Counted from the first letter of the stretch, positions 1-9,106 are shown. The stretch: DNA of 64,000 bases from Kushneria konosiri (GCF_002155145.1 NZ_CP021323.1:1302001-1366000); one strand, 5' to 3'. Numbers and translations are program-made. Notes: generated from the sequence alone by a model not told the origin.

Positions 1-378
1 GACTTCGGCACCGCCAGGGCCGACTTTCCCGGCGGCAGTGCCCATCAGTTGTGGCACTCGATTCAGGCCATTCTGGCCCTGCCGGAGGACACGCGGCTCT
101 TCACCGGCCATGACTACATGCCGGACGATCGCGAACCGCAGTGGGAAAGCACGGTGCGCGAGCAGCGCGACACCAACAAGCATCGATTGACCGAGAGCAG
201 CGAAGCCGAATTCGTCGCGCTGCGCCAGAAGCGTGACCGCGAACTGCCGATGCCAAAGCTGATCCTGCACGCGCTGCAGGTCAACATTCTTGGCGGGCGC
301 CTGCCGGAACCCGAAAGCAACGGCCGGCGCTATCTGAAGATACCGCTGGATGCCCTTGATGGAGCCGCGTGGGCGTAG
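1..378 (+). CDS. MBL-fold metallo-hydrolase, C-terminal part (5' end outside window)
   Basis: The reading frame is open from the first base and ends at TAG 376-378, so only about 125 C-terminal residues are seen. They begin DFGTARADFPGG, whose Asp is a typical bridging zinc ligand of glyoxalase II/persulfide-dioxygenase-like hydrolases. FTGHDY follows, carrying the last His ligand. The tail (DREPQWESTVREQR) resembles the beta-lactamase-hydrolase-like branch. The substrate cannot be told. The gene is the last chromosomal gene before the attL copy of the yicC tail; without the island it would converge on yicC. Confidence 0.75.
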   Translation, partial: DFGTARADFPGGSAHQLWHSIQAILALPEDTRLFTGHDYMPDDREPQWESTVREQRDTNKHRLTESSEAEFVALRQKRDRELPMPKLILHALQVNILGGRLPEPESNGRRYLKIPLDALDGAAWA

Positions 379-385
379 CCGGTCC

Positions 386-404
386 TACTCGATATTCTGA
401 ATCT
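386..404 (+). repeat. attL: duplicated yicC 3' end
   Basis: TACTCGATATTCTGAATCT matches 42691-42709 at 18 of 19 bases; the C/T difference at 397 is synonymous in yicC (CAG/CAA, Gln). Read on the minus strand with the preceding C it encodes IQNIE then TAG, the usual YicC ending. This copy is the remnant of the original yicC end left at the far side of the insertion. Confidence 0.8.
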
Positions 405-726
405 TAATGTTGATTTGATTTAAAAATCTTTTATTATCAATGGCTTGATGTATTTTTAGAATGGCTTTTATTTTTTACTACCCAAATTGCTACCCATTCG
501 GTAATGAGCTGAGATAGCTAATGTATCTTTTCCTGCCCATCAGTATCTGTGAACTGTAGCCTTTAACAAAGTGTATAGGCAGCCTTTGATTGATACGGGC
601 AAAGTTGCATAACAGCACGGCAAAGCTGACCAGAAAATAAAATGCTGCGCTTGATGCGCATGCCCAGCTAGGCATTGATGATCAGTGTAACCATGGTAAG
701 CGTGCCGCCATATTGACCTGTCTGAT
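405..726. other. AT-rich left end of island with integrase arm-type site
   Basis: No convincing gene. It contains TTTACTACCCAAA at 474-486, identical to 42572-42584 near the other end, followed by the related TGCTACCCA at 488-496. These are spaced about 70 bp from the core, as expected for arm-binding sites of a P4-type integrase. A 61-codon open frame on the minus strand (490-675) has no recognisable product. Confidence 0.55.
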
Positions 727-2100
727 TCAGGACCGAGCCGATACCGGAAGGCATAACGTAAAGCGTACCCCCGAATGTTCATTGCTGACCGTCGCCAGAC
801 CGCCATGAAGTTGAGCGATGGAGCGTACGATCGCCAGTCCCAGTCCGCCGGAATCGCCGGGCGTATGGCGCGACGCATCCACACGGTAGAAACGCTCGAA
901 TAGCAGCGACAGATGCGCCTCGGGAATCGGCTCTCCCTGATTGAGGACACTGATATGGTGCAGGTGATCAATCTGCTGCTGATCAATGACGATGGGCGTT
1001 TGCGTCTGACCGTAACGCAGAGCATTGGCGATCAGGTTGGCCAGCGCACGTCGTAGCAGATCCGGGTCGGCATCAAGACGGCCATGAGTTCGATTGATCA
1101 GTGTCATACCCCGCTCTTCGGCCATGCCTTCGAAATACTCGCAGAGCTGATCGACCATGTCGTGAAGCTCGATCGGCTGTCGATCGAGGCTTGCATCGGG
1201 CTGCTCGTTACGCGCCAGAAAGAGCATGCTGTCGATCATGCGCGCGAGTCTTTCAAACTCCTCCTGATTAGAAATCAGTATCTCTTTGTATTCATCGCCG
1301 GTCCGGTCATGACGCAGCCTCTGCTGTGTCTGTCCCATCAAATTGGTCAAGGGCGTTCGCATCTCATGGGCGAGATCTTCGGAAAAGCGTGAAAGCTGCA
1401 GAAAACCGGCTTCAAGGCGAGTCAGCATACCGTTCAGGGCAAGGCTCAAGTCACGCAGCTCGCTGACTTCCGAGTGCTCGGGCAAACGATAATAGAGATG
1501 CTGCGTATCGATAGTGGCTGCTCGAGCCGTTAACCGCCTGACCGGAGCCAGTCCGCGTCTTGTGACGATCCAGCCGAGCAAAAAGGCCGCCAGAGAACCA
1601 CCCGCCAGCGAAAGCCAGAGCTTGCTGCGATAACTCGCCAGCATGCGGTTACGCTCGGTCAGACGCTTGCCGGCAATCAGCGTGACCTGTTGGCCATCAA
1701 GACGGGCATCAATCCAGGCAAGTCTTGCCGGTGCGCCATTCAAAACGGTACGCAGCTGCACCTCATCACTGCCTTTCAGTTCAGGCACCGGCTGATGCAT
1801 GGGATTGACTTCTATGATAGGACGGTCGTCATCCGTCAGCACCCAGAGCACGCTTTCGCGATTATCAAGCATGTTGGCATACAGTCGAGGGCGGTGACGC
1901 AGTGCCTCGACGCTGGCGCTATTGTCCAGCAGCACGATCATGCGCTCCAGGCGGCCCCGCAGCATCTGATCGTCACGCCAGGTAATTTCGCTATACAGGG
2001 AATGATAAAGATAAAGACCGATGGTGCTCAGTAGCAGCCCAACGACTAATGCAAATAAAAATGCCAGTCGGAGCGTCAATGAGCCCGTGATTCGACTCAT
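727..2100 (-). CDS. Sensor histidine kinase, HprS/CusS type
   Basis: 457-aa inner-membrane kinase. A first membrane helix spans about residues 8-34 and a second about 168-186, with a periplasmic sensor of about 130 residues between. HAMP (about 188-240) follows, then HisKA with the phospho-acceptor in [11 protein letters not shown] (His245), and an ATPase domain with the N box ([10 protein letters not shown]) and GGLGLAIV G box. Its ATG overlaps the stop of the response-regulator gene (ATGA at 2097-2100), so the two are translationally coupled. The family senses copper/silver (CusS) or H2O2/HOCl (HprS, formerly YedV). The adjacent hydroxyisourate hydrolase gene favours the HprS branch; that choice is inference. 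Confidence 0.85.
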   Translation of the reverse strand: MSRITGSLTLRLAFLFALVVGLLLSTIGLYLYHSLYSEITWRDDQMLRGRLERMIVLLDNSASVEALRHRPRLYANMLDNRESVLWVLTDDDRPIIEVNPMHQPVPELKGSDEVQLRTVLNGAPARLAWIDARLDGQQVTLIAGKRLTERNRMLASYRSKLWLSLAGGSLAAFLLGWIVTRRGLAPVRRLTARAATIDTQHLYYRLPEHSEVSELRDLSLALNGMLTRLEAGFLQLSRFSEDLAHEMRTPLTNLMGQTQQRLRHDRTGDEYKEILISNQEEFERLARMIDSMLFLARNEQPDASLDRQPIELHDMVDQLCEYFEGMAEERGMTLINRTHGRLDADPDLLRRALANLIANALRYGQTQTPIVIDQQQIDHLHHISVLNQGEPIPEAHLSLLFERFYRVDASRHTPGDSGGLGLAIVRSIAQLHGGLATVSNEHSGVRFTLCLPVSARS

Positions 2101-2768
2101 GGTACAAGTCCCAGCATGTAACCCATGCCACGCACCGTATGAATCAGGCGATGAGACCAGGGATCGTCCACCTTGGCACGCAGCCGGCGAATGGCCACAT
2201 CGACCACATTGGTGTCGCTTTCAAAGTTCATGTTCCAGATCTGTGACGCGATAAAGGTGCGTGAAAGCACCTCATTTTCGCGGCTGATCAACAGATGCAG
2301 CAGCGCGAATTCCTTGTTGGTGAGATGAATACGCTGACCTTGGCGCATCGCTCGGTGCTGAACGAGATCCAGGGACAGATCGCCAACGCTGAACAGCTGC
2401 GTCTCACGCGGCGGGCCGCGTCGCAACAGGGTTCGAACCCGAGCCAGAAGCTCCACGTAGGAAAAGGGTTTTACCAGGTAGTCATCAGCGCCGAGCTCGA
2501 GCCCCTTAACGCGATATTCCACAGCGTCACGAGCGGTCAGAAAAAGCACCGGTGTCTGCCAGCGGCTGCGGATGAACTGAAGCAGCTGCCATCCGTTCAT
2601 GTCGGGCAGCATGACGTCAAGAATGATCAGATCGAAATGTTCATCGCTGATTCGCTGCTGCCCTGCAAGCCCGTCATGCGCGACATCCACGCTGTAACCG
2701 GACTCGCTCAGGCCCTTGTGTAAATAATCGGCGGTCTTGACTTCATCTTCCACGACTAGAATACGCAC
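2097..2768 (-). CDS. OmpR-family response regulator, HprR/CusR type
   Basis: 223 aa. Receiver domain with the acidic pocket (VVED), phospho-acceptor Asp51 (IILDVMLP) and Lys100 (YLVKPF), then a winged-helix output domain. The C-terminal stretch [23 protein letters not shown] followed by RGMGY is very close to E. coli HprR (YedW) and CusR. It is the first gene of the two-component operon and is transcribed away from the heme-binding/uraH pair, with an HprR/CusR-type box in the shared intergenic region. It probably controls both directions. Confidence 0.87.
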   Translation of the reverse strand: MRILVVEDEVKTADYLHKGLSESGYSVDVAHDGLAGQQRISDEHFDLIILDVMLPDMNGWQLLQFIRSRWQTPVLFLTARDAVEYRVKGLELGADDYLVKPFSYVELLARVRTLLRRGPPRETQLFSVGDLSLDLVQHRAMRQGQRIHLTNKEFALLHLLISRENEVLSRTFIASQIWNMNFESDTNVVDVAIRRLRAKVDDPWSHRLIHTVRGMGYMLGLVP

Positions 2769-2823
2769 CGTCTTCCCCTGTGGTTATCGCGATTCATCTT
2801 CAGTGTTTTTCCTGATGGACACC

Positions 2824-2839
2824 ATTACAAATCTGTAAT
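2824..2839. promoter_or_regulatory. HprR/CusR-type operator
   Basis: ATTACAAATCTGTAAT is a perfect 6-4-6 inverted repeat (ATTACA-N4-TGTAAT). It sits 55 bp upstream of the response-regulator start and about 80 bp before the divergent heme-binding gene. It fits the CATTACA-N-TGTAATG consensus described for HprR/CusR boxes. A further half-site, CTGTAATGG, follows at 2844-2852. Confidence 0.65.
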
Positions 2840-2918
2840 CCTGCTGTAATGGTAATGGCCGCTCGCGTGGACGATATTGCTCGTGTCAACGACAACAACG
2901 CTGCAGGAGAATAGAGAA

Positions 2919-3415
2919 TTGATTCACAAGACTCGATGGTCACTGCTGCTGGGTGCACTTTGTACAAGTGCGGCGCTGGCACAGTCGCCCGACGTAAAAA
3001 TACATTCTGATGTATCTCTGGCGCTGGCCAATCAGGTTCTGGACGCCACACTTCAAGCCTGTCATGCCGATCAGCATACGGCGGTGGCCGCCGTGGTAGA
3101 TCGCGGCGGTAATCTTGTGGCCCTGCAGCGCGATGACAATATCGGTCCGCATAATACGCAGGCCGCCCAGCGCAAGGCCTTTACCGCGTTGTCCACGAAG
3201 ACACCGACACGCCAGCTGGCAGAGTCGGCACGCAACAATCCCGAGTCGCAGAATTTGGCCACCGTCAGCGACCTGCTGCTGTTGGGGGAGGCGTTCCTCT
3301 CAGGAGCAATGGTGAAGTCATCGGTGCCGTAGGCGTTGCCGGGGCCGGGGGTTCAGCGACCGACGAGGGCTGTGCCCTCAAGGGTATCCACAAGGTATTA
3401 CCGCAGGATCAATAA
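2919..3415 (+). pseudogene. GlcG/HbpS-like heme-binding periplasmic protein, frameshifted
   Basis: Start chosen at TTG 2919 behind AGGAG; it gives a signal peptide (KTRWSLLLGALCTSAALAQS). The body (ALANQVLDATLQACHA, VVDRGGNLVALQRDD) is the GlcG/HbpS (DUF336) fold. The frame is lost after DLLLLG, in the GGGGG run near 3285-3290. Adding one G restores GGVPLRSNGEVIGAVGVAGAGG and the normal C-terminus to TAA 3413-3415. As written the protein ends early at 3332. It may be a true single-base deletion or a homopolymer sequencing error. It is followed 12 bp later by uraH, so the two are likely co-transcribed. Confidence 0.75.
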
Positions 3416-3427
3416 CAGGAGAACGAC

Positions 3428-3838
3428 ATGAAGACACTGACGACTTTAAGCGTTGCCGTGCTGTTAAGCGGTGCCTCGACGCTGGCCATGGCGGCCACCA
3501 ACCCGATCAGCGTGCACGTGCTCAATACTCAGACGGGCAAGCCCTCTTCGGGTGTCGAGGTCAAGCTGGAACATCAGACTGACAATGGCTGGGAAACCGT
3601 CGCCACCGATACCACCAGTGAAGACGGACGCATTTCGGCACTGTTCCCCGAGGGCGAAACTCTTGAGTCAGGCGTGTATCGGGCGGTTTTTGGAACCGGC
3701 GACTGGTACAAAAAGCAGGATATCTCCACATTCTTTCCTGAAATTACTGTCCCGTTTCAGGTCGATAATGTCGATCAGCACTATCACATTCCGCTGCTGT
3801 TGAGCCCGTACGCTTACTCGACCTATCGTGGCAGCTGA
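3428..3838 (+). CDS. uraH: Periplasmic 5-hydroxyisourate hydrolase (HIUase)
   Basis: 136 aa, transthyretin-like. It hydrolyses 5-hydroxyisourate to OHCU, the step after urate oxidation. An N-terminal signal peptide (about residues 1-23, ending LAMAA) places it in the periplasm like E. coli HiuH. The family signatures are all present: ISVHVLNTQTGKPS with His30, the DGRIS Arg near 68, and the diagnostic C-terminus YRGS. A good ribosome site (AGGAG) precedes ATG 3428. No other purine-degradation gene is nearby, while the two-component pair beside it is the E. coli hprRS-hiuH arrangement. A redox-linked role rather than urate catabolism is therefore plausible (inference). Confidence 0.9.
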   Translation: MKTLTTLSVAVLLSGASTLAMAATNPISVHVLNTQTGKPSSGVEVKLEHQTDNGWETVATDTTSEDGRISALFPEGETLESGVYRAVFGTGDWYKKQDISTFFPEITVPFQVDNVDQHYHIPLLLSPYAYSTYRGS

Positions 3839-3868
3839 TACCCTGCTATCAATTGTTTCGACGGCAAG

Positions 3869-3906
3869 AACAGACCCTGGCAGCCAGAACGCTGCCAGGG
3901 TCTGTT
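3869..3906. terminator. Hairpin terminator after uraH
   Basis: A perfect 16-bp stem (AACAGACCCTGGCAGC at 3869-3884 with its complement at 3891-3906) encloses a 6-nt loop. There is no long T run, so intrinsic termination strength is uncertain. Confidence 0.65.
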
Positions 3907-3936
3907 CCTGTCAATGAGATATCAATAACAATTCAA

Positions 3937-3971
3937 AGCTGATAGCTGATAGCTGATAGCTGATAGCTGAT
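3937..3971. repeat. Five tandem copies of AGCTGAT
   Basis: Five uninterrupted 7-bp units lie between the uraH terminator and the GST gene, ending 87 bp before the GST start. Since 7 is not a multiple of 3 and the array is non-coding, copy-number change would alter spacing in a promoter region. Confidence 0.85.
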
Positions 3972-4058
3972 GGGGCGTTGAGTGCTCGGGCATGGCCATG
4001 GCCTGTGGTTACCAGCAGTATACCATCAATCCTCGTGCGCACTTTTTCTGGAGAAATC

Positions 4059-4682
4059 ATGACACTGTACGGCGTCCCATTATCCCCCTTTGTCCGCAAG
4101 GTGTTGCTGGTAGCCCACGAACTCGATATCACCCTCGATACGATCGAGGTGCCGCCCCATAGTGATGATCCGGATTTTCGCCGCATTAGTGTCACAGGGC
4201 GCATCCCGGCCTTTAGTGACGGATCGATCGAACTCGTAGACTCCTCGGGCATTAGCCGCTATCTGATCATGCAGGCCGATAGTGATCTCATGGGTGGGCA
4301 GGATCCTCGGCGTCAGGCTCAAATTGTTGGCTGGGAACGTTTTGCCGATGACGATCTGGCCCCGGCGCTGACTGATGTGTTCATCGAGCGCGTGGTCAAG
4401 CCCGTGCGTCTCGGTCAACCGACGGACGAGTCGGTCGTTGAGGTGGCACTTCAACGCAAACTTCCCCCGGTCTGGGGTCGTCTCGAGCGTCTGCTGACAG
4501 TGGGCGGCGCATGGTTAGTGGACGGCGAATTCAGCTATGCCGATCTCGTGCTGGGGACGCATCTGGCCAGTGCCGAGCTTGCCCGGGCGCTGCCCAACGA
4601 ATCCGATTATCCGAGCATTGTGTCTTGGCATCGTCGAATTCAGTCGCGAGCGGCCTACAGCTCGATGATGGAAAGCGTATAG
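4059..4682 (+). CDS. Glutathione S-transferase family protein
   Basis: 207 aa from ATG 4059 (ribosome site TGGAGA); the open frame extends upstream but without domain content. The N-terminal thioredoxin-like domain begins MTLYGVPLSPFVRKV, with a Ser at the usual catalytic position of Ser/Cys-type bacterial GSTs. It carries the cis-Pro motif GRIPAF and the glutathione-binding ELVDSSGISRYL. The alpha-helical C-terminal domain (about 90-207) includes the N-capping region FSYADLVLG. It conjugates or reduces electrophiles with glutathione; the substrate is unknown. It stands alone, with the heptamer array and hairpin upstream. Confidence 0.85.
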   Translation: MTLYGVPLSPFVRKVLLVAHELDITLDTIEVPPHSDDPDFRRISVTGRIPAFSDGSIELVDSSGISRYLIMQADSDLMGGQDPRRQAQIVGWERFADDDLAPALTDVFIERVVKPVRLGQPTDESVVEVALQRKLPPVWGRLERLLTVGGAWLVDGEFSYADLVLGTHLASAELARALPNESDYPSIVSWHRRIQSRAAYSSMMESV

Positions 4683-4869
4683 CGCTGTGTTTATATGGAA
4701 TGGAAAATCAAGTCGGATTGACCTGGATCTTCTGATGGTTAAACAAGCGTTGATGGTATGACCATGGTAGTGCCAAACATTCCAGACCACGACAACGAGC
4801 GGCACGCTTCGCAAGCATGACGGGTAGAACCGGCCATCAGAAGTCATTACAGGTCTGACGGTGTCCGTG

Positions 4870-6363
4870 CTATTCAATATCTTTCAATGCATCTTCTGAT
4901 CTGTTCCTGTTGTGGCGCTCATCTTCCAAAGGTGACGTAAACCAGCGAGGCCAGAAGCTTTGATGTCGGGAATCGGCATCTACGCATGGGATCAATCGGT
5001 CGGTAAGTACGTGTGTCTGTCCCGTGCTTCTGGCTGTTCTGTACTTGACGCTGTGTATGTATTCACGATCGTTGAACTCACAACGGTTGAGCCGGGTGCC
5101 GCCGCAGGGGCCGTTCGCAAGTCCCTTGGGGCAGGTTTCCGGGCAAATATACAGGGTCTCTTCAAGACGGCAGGTGCCGCAGGTATCACATCCCACTACC
5201 GGTCTTTTCAGGCCGCGTTCCAATTGATGAAGCCAGCGCTTGCCATACGATGTGTGCCACAGGCGACGCTTGAGTATCCAGCCAAATCCCCGACTCACGG
5301 GGTTGTTACGACTAAAAAGCAGGGAATGGAGAGCCGACAGCAAGTAATAGTGCCGCTGTTCCTTTTGAGTTGCGCGGACCTTTGATTGGCCCAGGTGCCA
5401 ATCGGCATGTTGCGGGTGCAAGGTCACGATCGGCAGGCCGTTCATCTGCCAACTGGCCTCCCATGCGGCGGCCCATTGATCCAGCGTCTGTATCTCTGTT
5501 CGTTGAGCAGCAATGACCTGTTCCAGGGCGTGCAGCTTTGCCACGGTATGGACGCCCGACAGATGAATGACGGCATATCCCATCAGACGCAGACCAACGA
5601 TCTGCAATCCAAGGCGAACAATGCTGCGCTCCCGAGCATATGTACGGGAGATGGCTTCTTCTGCGGCCAGCAGGTCGCGCATTGAAGGCGAAATAGTCAC
5701 GCCGGGAACCTGCGCCAAAAAAGCGGCGTTTTTATGCGTTAGTGCCATGACGCATGCCAGCAGCGGAACCGGCGTCGCTTGCTGCTGCATCCACCGGTAG
5801 GCCTCCAAATGCTTTTGTACGTCAAAACCCAGTTGCAGGGTAAGAAAGTCTGCCCCGGCCGCGAGCTTCTTCTCGGCCTTGAAGTATTGCGCGCCGCCTT
5901 CCTCTTCGTGGTACTTGAACGGGTTAAGAGCAGCGCCAAGCCGTTAGGTCGGCCTGGCCTGACGGACGATCTGCAGGGCAGCTACCGATTCCAGATAGCG
6001 GACGGTGTTCTGGCCGGGCTTGTGACCGGGAACGCGATCGCTACTGAGAATCAGCAGCTGGTCCAGACCCATGGCGTCCATTCTTTCCAGCTGCGCCAGC
6101 AGATGATGACGTTCCCGGTCCTTGCCGGAAAAGTGAAGCAGCGTCGGGAAGGGACGCCTCAGTTGTGAGAATGCCGTTATCGGTGAGAGATCGGCATTGC
6201 TGCCGACCCGATCGGCCACTGCTGCCATCATTGGCCAATCGCATAGCCTGGAGCACTGCATGAGCTGCTCGAAGGCGATAAAGCCTTCGCCGGAACATTT
6301 CGGGACAAACTCAACCACGCAGACAAAATGTTGTTCCTGCAGTGCTTTTCTCAACATGCTCAT
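4870..6363 (-). pseudogene. MTHFR-type protein with Cys-rich C-terminal domain, interrupted by an in-frame stop
   Basis: Two open pieces (6363-5944 and 5941-4870) lie in the same frame, separated only by TAA at 5944-5946. The first carries the start of a methylenetetrahydrofolate reductase barrel (FVCVVEFVPKCSGEGF). The second continues it (RLGAALNPFKYHEEEGGAQYF) and ends with the Cys-rich MTHFR C-terminal domain (GCDTCGTCRLEE, CPETCPKGLANGPCGG). Coding character continues right across the stop, and a TTA-to-TAA change explains it. Read through, it would be about 497 aa. It is divergent from mesX, and such genes accompany methionine-synthase loci. TAA is not a known recoding codon here, so loss of function or a sequence error is likelier. 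Confidence 0.75.
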
Positions 6364-6707
6364 TACTCTTCAGAGCCGGGCCGGGTCACATTACCGGGAC
6401 CTGGTCAGTGATGACCGAATGCCATAAGGTCCAGTGCCAGTACGATCCTGGTTCAGGACTGGCTCGGAGCAGGCACTGAGACATTCGATCATGAGAGAAA
6501 CTTGTGTTCATCATGCAAAAAATCAGTTTGTCTCATGATGCTGTGAGATCGACAATCCTTTCATCAAATCGCTGAGCGTATGGGCATTCCTGCATTGGCC
6601 TAGCAGACAGCGACGCACCTGCGACAAGCCAGAAAAGAAAAGTGGAATACTTTGAAAAAGCGAAAAATTTTGGATTGATATCCCGGGAATCAGGATGGCA
6701 GGTCGCG
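6364..6707. other. Divergent control region between the MTHFR-type gene and mesX
   Basis: 344 bp without a gene. It holds the long inverted repeat at 6488-6539 and must contain both promoters. No riboswitch core or obvious MetJ/MetR box was recognised by eye. Confidence 0.5.
6488..6539. repeat. 14-bp inverted repeat upstream of mesX
   Basis: ATCATGAGAGAAAC (6488-6501) pairs with GTTTGTCTCATGAT (6526-6539) at 13 of 14 positions around a 24-nt spacer. The outer halves share ATCATGAGA/TCTCATGAT. It could be a dimeric regulator site or an mRNA hairpin in the mesX leader. Confidence 0.55.
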
Positions 6708-7691
6708 ATGAATGAAAAGTTTGCGTTCAATATTAAAAGCATTGGTTTCGATGAGCATTATCGACCCTCGGACAGTACGCGCACTACCACCAACTTTGCC
6801 AACCTGGCCAGAGGAGAGAAGCGACAAGAAAACCTGCGCAATACCCTGAAGATGATTAACAATCGCTTCAATGCATTGGCACATTGGGACAATTCTGAAG
6901 GCGATCGCTACACCGTTGAGCTTGATATCATTTCCGTTGAAATGGCGGTGTGTTCTGCATGCGCCAGTGATGCTCTGCCTTTGATCGAGATATTGAAGAC
7001 CAGCATTGTTGATGGAAAATTCAATAAGCGTATGGAAGGTATTGCGGGTAACAATTTCTCTTCTTATGTGCGGGATTACGACTTCAGCATTCGTTTGCTG
7101 GAACACAACAAGGATCGACCGACGTTTAGCGTTCCAGACAATTTTGGAGCGTTGCACGGCAAGCTGTTCGAGTGTTTTGTGAACTCCAGTGCTTATCAAG
7201 AGCGCTTTAATAAACCGCCCGTGATATGCATCAGTGTCTCAGGCAGCAAAACCTATCATCGCACAGAGAATTACCATCCCGTGCTGGGGGTTGAATACCG
7301 GCAGGATGAGAGTTCCCTGACCGATGAGTATTTTAAAAAGATGGGGTTGAAGGTTCGCTATTTCATGCCAAAAGGCAGCGTCGCACCTCTGGCGTTTTAT
7401 TTTTTTGGCGACCTGCTCAATGATTACACCAACCTTGAACTTATCGGCACCATCAGCACGATGGATACCTTTCAAAAGATCTATCGCCCTGAAATTTATA
7501 ATGCCAACTCTGCGGCAGAAAAATCCTACCAGCCAAGCCTGGCGCATCAGGATTATTCACTGACGCGAATTGTTTATGATCGAGAAGAACGCAGCCGATT
7601 GGGTATTGAGCAGGGAAGGTTTGTTGAAGAGCACTTTATCAAACCCTATCAGGCACTTCTTGAGCAGTGGTTCGCCACCGACGCTCGTTGA
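6708..7691 (+). CDS. mesX: MesX (DUF1852), partner of folate-independent methionine synthase
   Basis: 327 aa from ATG 6708. That start gives the family N-terminus (FAFNIKSIGFDEHYRPSDSTRTTTNFANLARGE); the frame stays open upstream to GTG 6642 without family similarity. The protein matches DUF1852 along its length (NRFNALAHWDN, FSSYVRDYDFSIRLLEHN, YHPVLGVEY). From the published work on Mes methionine synthases as I recall it, MesX is needed, with oxygen, for MesD to make methionine in Acinetobacter without methyl-folate; it is a putative oxygenase. It lies 26 bp upstream of mesD on the same strand, so the two form an operon. Confidence 0.85.
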   Translation: MNEKFAFNIKSIGFDEHYRPSDSTRTTTNFANLARGEKRQENLRNTLKMINNRFNALAHWDNSEGDRYTVELDIISVEMAVCSACASDALPLIEILKTSIVDGKFNKRMEGIAGNNFSSYVRDYDFSIRLLEHNKDRPTFSVPDNFGALHGKLFECFVNSSAYQERFNKPPVICISVSGSKTYHRTENYHPVLGVEYRQDESSLTDEYFKKMGLKVRYFMPKGSVAPLAFYFFGDLLNDYTNLELIGTISTMDTFQKIYRPEIYNANSAAEKSYQPSLAHQDYSLTRIVYDREERSRLGIEQGRFVEEHFIKPYQALLEQWFATDAR

Positions 7692-7717
7692 TCAATCCGA
7701 CAACAAGGTTATCCATC

Positions 7718-8746
7718 ATGAAAAGGTTGTTACCCACATCAACGGCTGGCAGCTTGCCCAAACCTTCCTGGCTTGCTCAGCCGGAAACGCTCTGGTCGCC
7801 GTGGAAACTGCAGGGGCAGGAATTGATTGATGGCAAGCAGGATGCGCTACGTTTGTCACTGCATGAACAGCAACGTGCCGGTATCGATATTGTCAGTGAT
7901 GGTGAGCAATCACGTCAGCACTTTGTCACGACATTTATCGAGCATCTCGACGGCGTCGATTTCGAAAAGCGTGAGACGGTCAGGATTCGTGACCGCTATG
8001 AAGCAAGCGTGCCCATGGTCGTTGGCGCTGTAGCGCGTCAAAAGTCCGTGTTTGTTGATGATGCCAGGTTTTTGCGGCAACAAACGGAAAAGCCCATCAA
8101 GTGGGCCTTGCCAGGACCCATGACCATGATCGATACGCTTTATGACAACCATTATAAAAGCCGTGAAAAGCTGGCCTGGGAGTTTGCTGCGATTCTCAAT
8201 CAGGAGGCTCGAGAGCTGGAGGCTGCCGGCGTCGATATTATCCAGTTCGATGAGCCCGCATTTAATGTTTTTTTTGATGAAGTGAACGATTGGGGGATTG
8301 CCACTCTGGAAAGGGCAATCGAAGGACTCAAGTGCGAGACCGCCGTACATATTTGTTATGGGTATGGCATCAAGGCCAATACGGACTGGAAAAAGACGCT
8401 GGGCTCCGAGTGGCGTCAATATGAGGAGATTTTCCCCAGGCTGCAAAAGTCCGGCATCGATCTTGTTTCGCTGGAATGTCATAACTCTCATGTCCCGATG
8501 GATCTCATTGAGCTCATTCGAGGTAAAAAGGTGATGGTGGGTGCGATCGATGTGGCAACCCATACTGTCGAGACACCGGAAGACGTTGCCAACACCCTGC
8601 GAAAGGCACTGCAGTTTGTGGATGCTGACAAGCTTTATCCCTGCACCAATTGCGGCATGACGCCCTTGTCGCGTGATGTGGCAAGAGGAAAGCTGAGTGC
8701 CTTGAGTGCCGGCGCAGAAATTGTTCGAAGAGAGCTCTCTATTTGA
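7718..8746 (+). CDS. mesD: Core methionine synthase MesD (MetE C-terminal-domain type)
   Basis: 342 aa from ATG 7718 (AAGG upstream), about half of MetE: only the catalytic barrel, without the N-terminal folate-binding half. Zinc ligands as in MetE are visible: His211 and Cys213 (HICYG), Glu253 (LECHNS) and Cys312 (TNCGMTP). Substrate-binding parts include PGPMTMIDT and IIQFDEPAF. It methylates homocysteine to methionine. Together with the adjacent mesX it fits the MesD family, in which the methyl donor is not methyl-THF. The real donor is unknown to me. Confidence 0.85.
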   Translation: MKRLLPTSTAGSLPKPSWLAQPETLWSPWKLQGQELIDGKQDALRLSLHEQQRAGIDIVSDGEQSRQHFVTTFIEHLDGVDFEKRETVRIRDRYEASVPMVVGAVARQKSVFVDDARFLRQQTEKPIKWALPGPMTMIDTLYDNHYKSREKLAWEFAAILNQEARELEAAGVDIIQFDEPAFNVFFDEVNDWGIATLERAIEGLKCETAVHICYGYGIKANTDWKKTLGSEWRQYEEIFPRLQKSGIDLVSLECHNSHVPMDLIELIRGKKVMVGAIDVATHTVETPEDVANTLRKALQFVDADKLYPCTNCGMTPLSRDVARGKLSALSAGAEIVRRELSI

Positions 8747-9106
8747 TGTTGAGTCATGAAGGCAAAATGGGCATGAATGATTGAAAGTGAGCGATCGCCC
8801 ATGACGCAAAAAACGGTTGTCGTGGGCGAATTACGGCGGCCAATGATAGAAAATTGAACAAGCGATTCAATACTTGTTTATTCATTAGAGAATTGGTCAT
8901 GGATATCCTCTGGATACCAACGAAATCAGATTGGCTCAAAAGCATTCCACTTAACTTAATTGAGCGCATGATAGGAAACCTGCCAGCTCAGAGCCCAACG
9001 GCATAACCCCGAAGCGTCCGGAAAAATGGGTCAGTATTGTCTGTATTCAAAAGGCCGACCAGTGTGTCGACTCTTTTGTGACTCATACATCAACGTTTGC
9101 ACTCAA
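8747..9106. other. Intergenic region between mesD and LysR gene
   Basis: 360 bp between convergent genes. It contains a terminator-like hairpin (8796-8828) and otherwise AT-rich sequence with no supported gene. Confidence 0.5.
8796..8828. terminator. Hairpin downstream of mesD
   Basis: CGCCCATGAC (8796-8805) can pair over 10 bp, with one G-U, to GTCGTGGGCG (8819-8828) around a 13-nt loop. No T tract follows. It is placed 50 bp after the mesD stop. Confidence 0.4.

Noticed and set aside
490-675. 61-codon frame at the left island end
   Set aside because: Hydrophobic start but no match and no ribosome site; overlaps another meaningless frame.
7718-8746. Full MetE methionine synthase
   Set aside because: Only 342 residues: the N-terminal half of MetE is missing, and the DUF1852 neighbour points to MesD.
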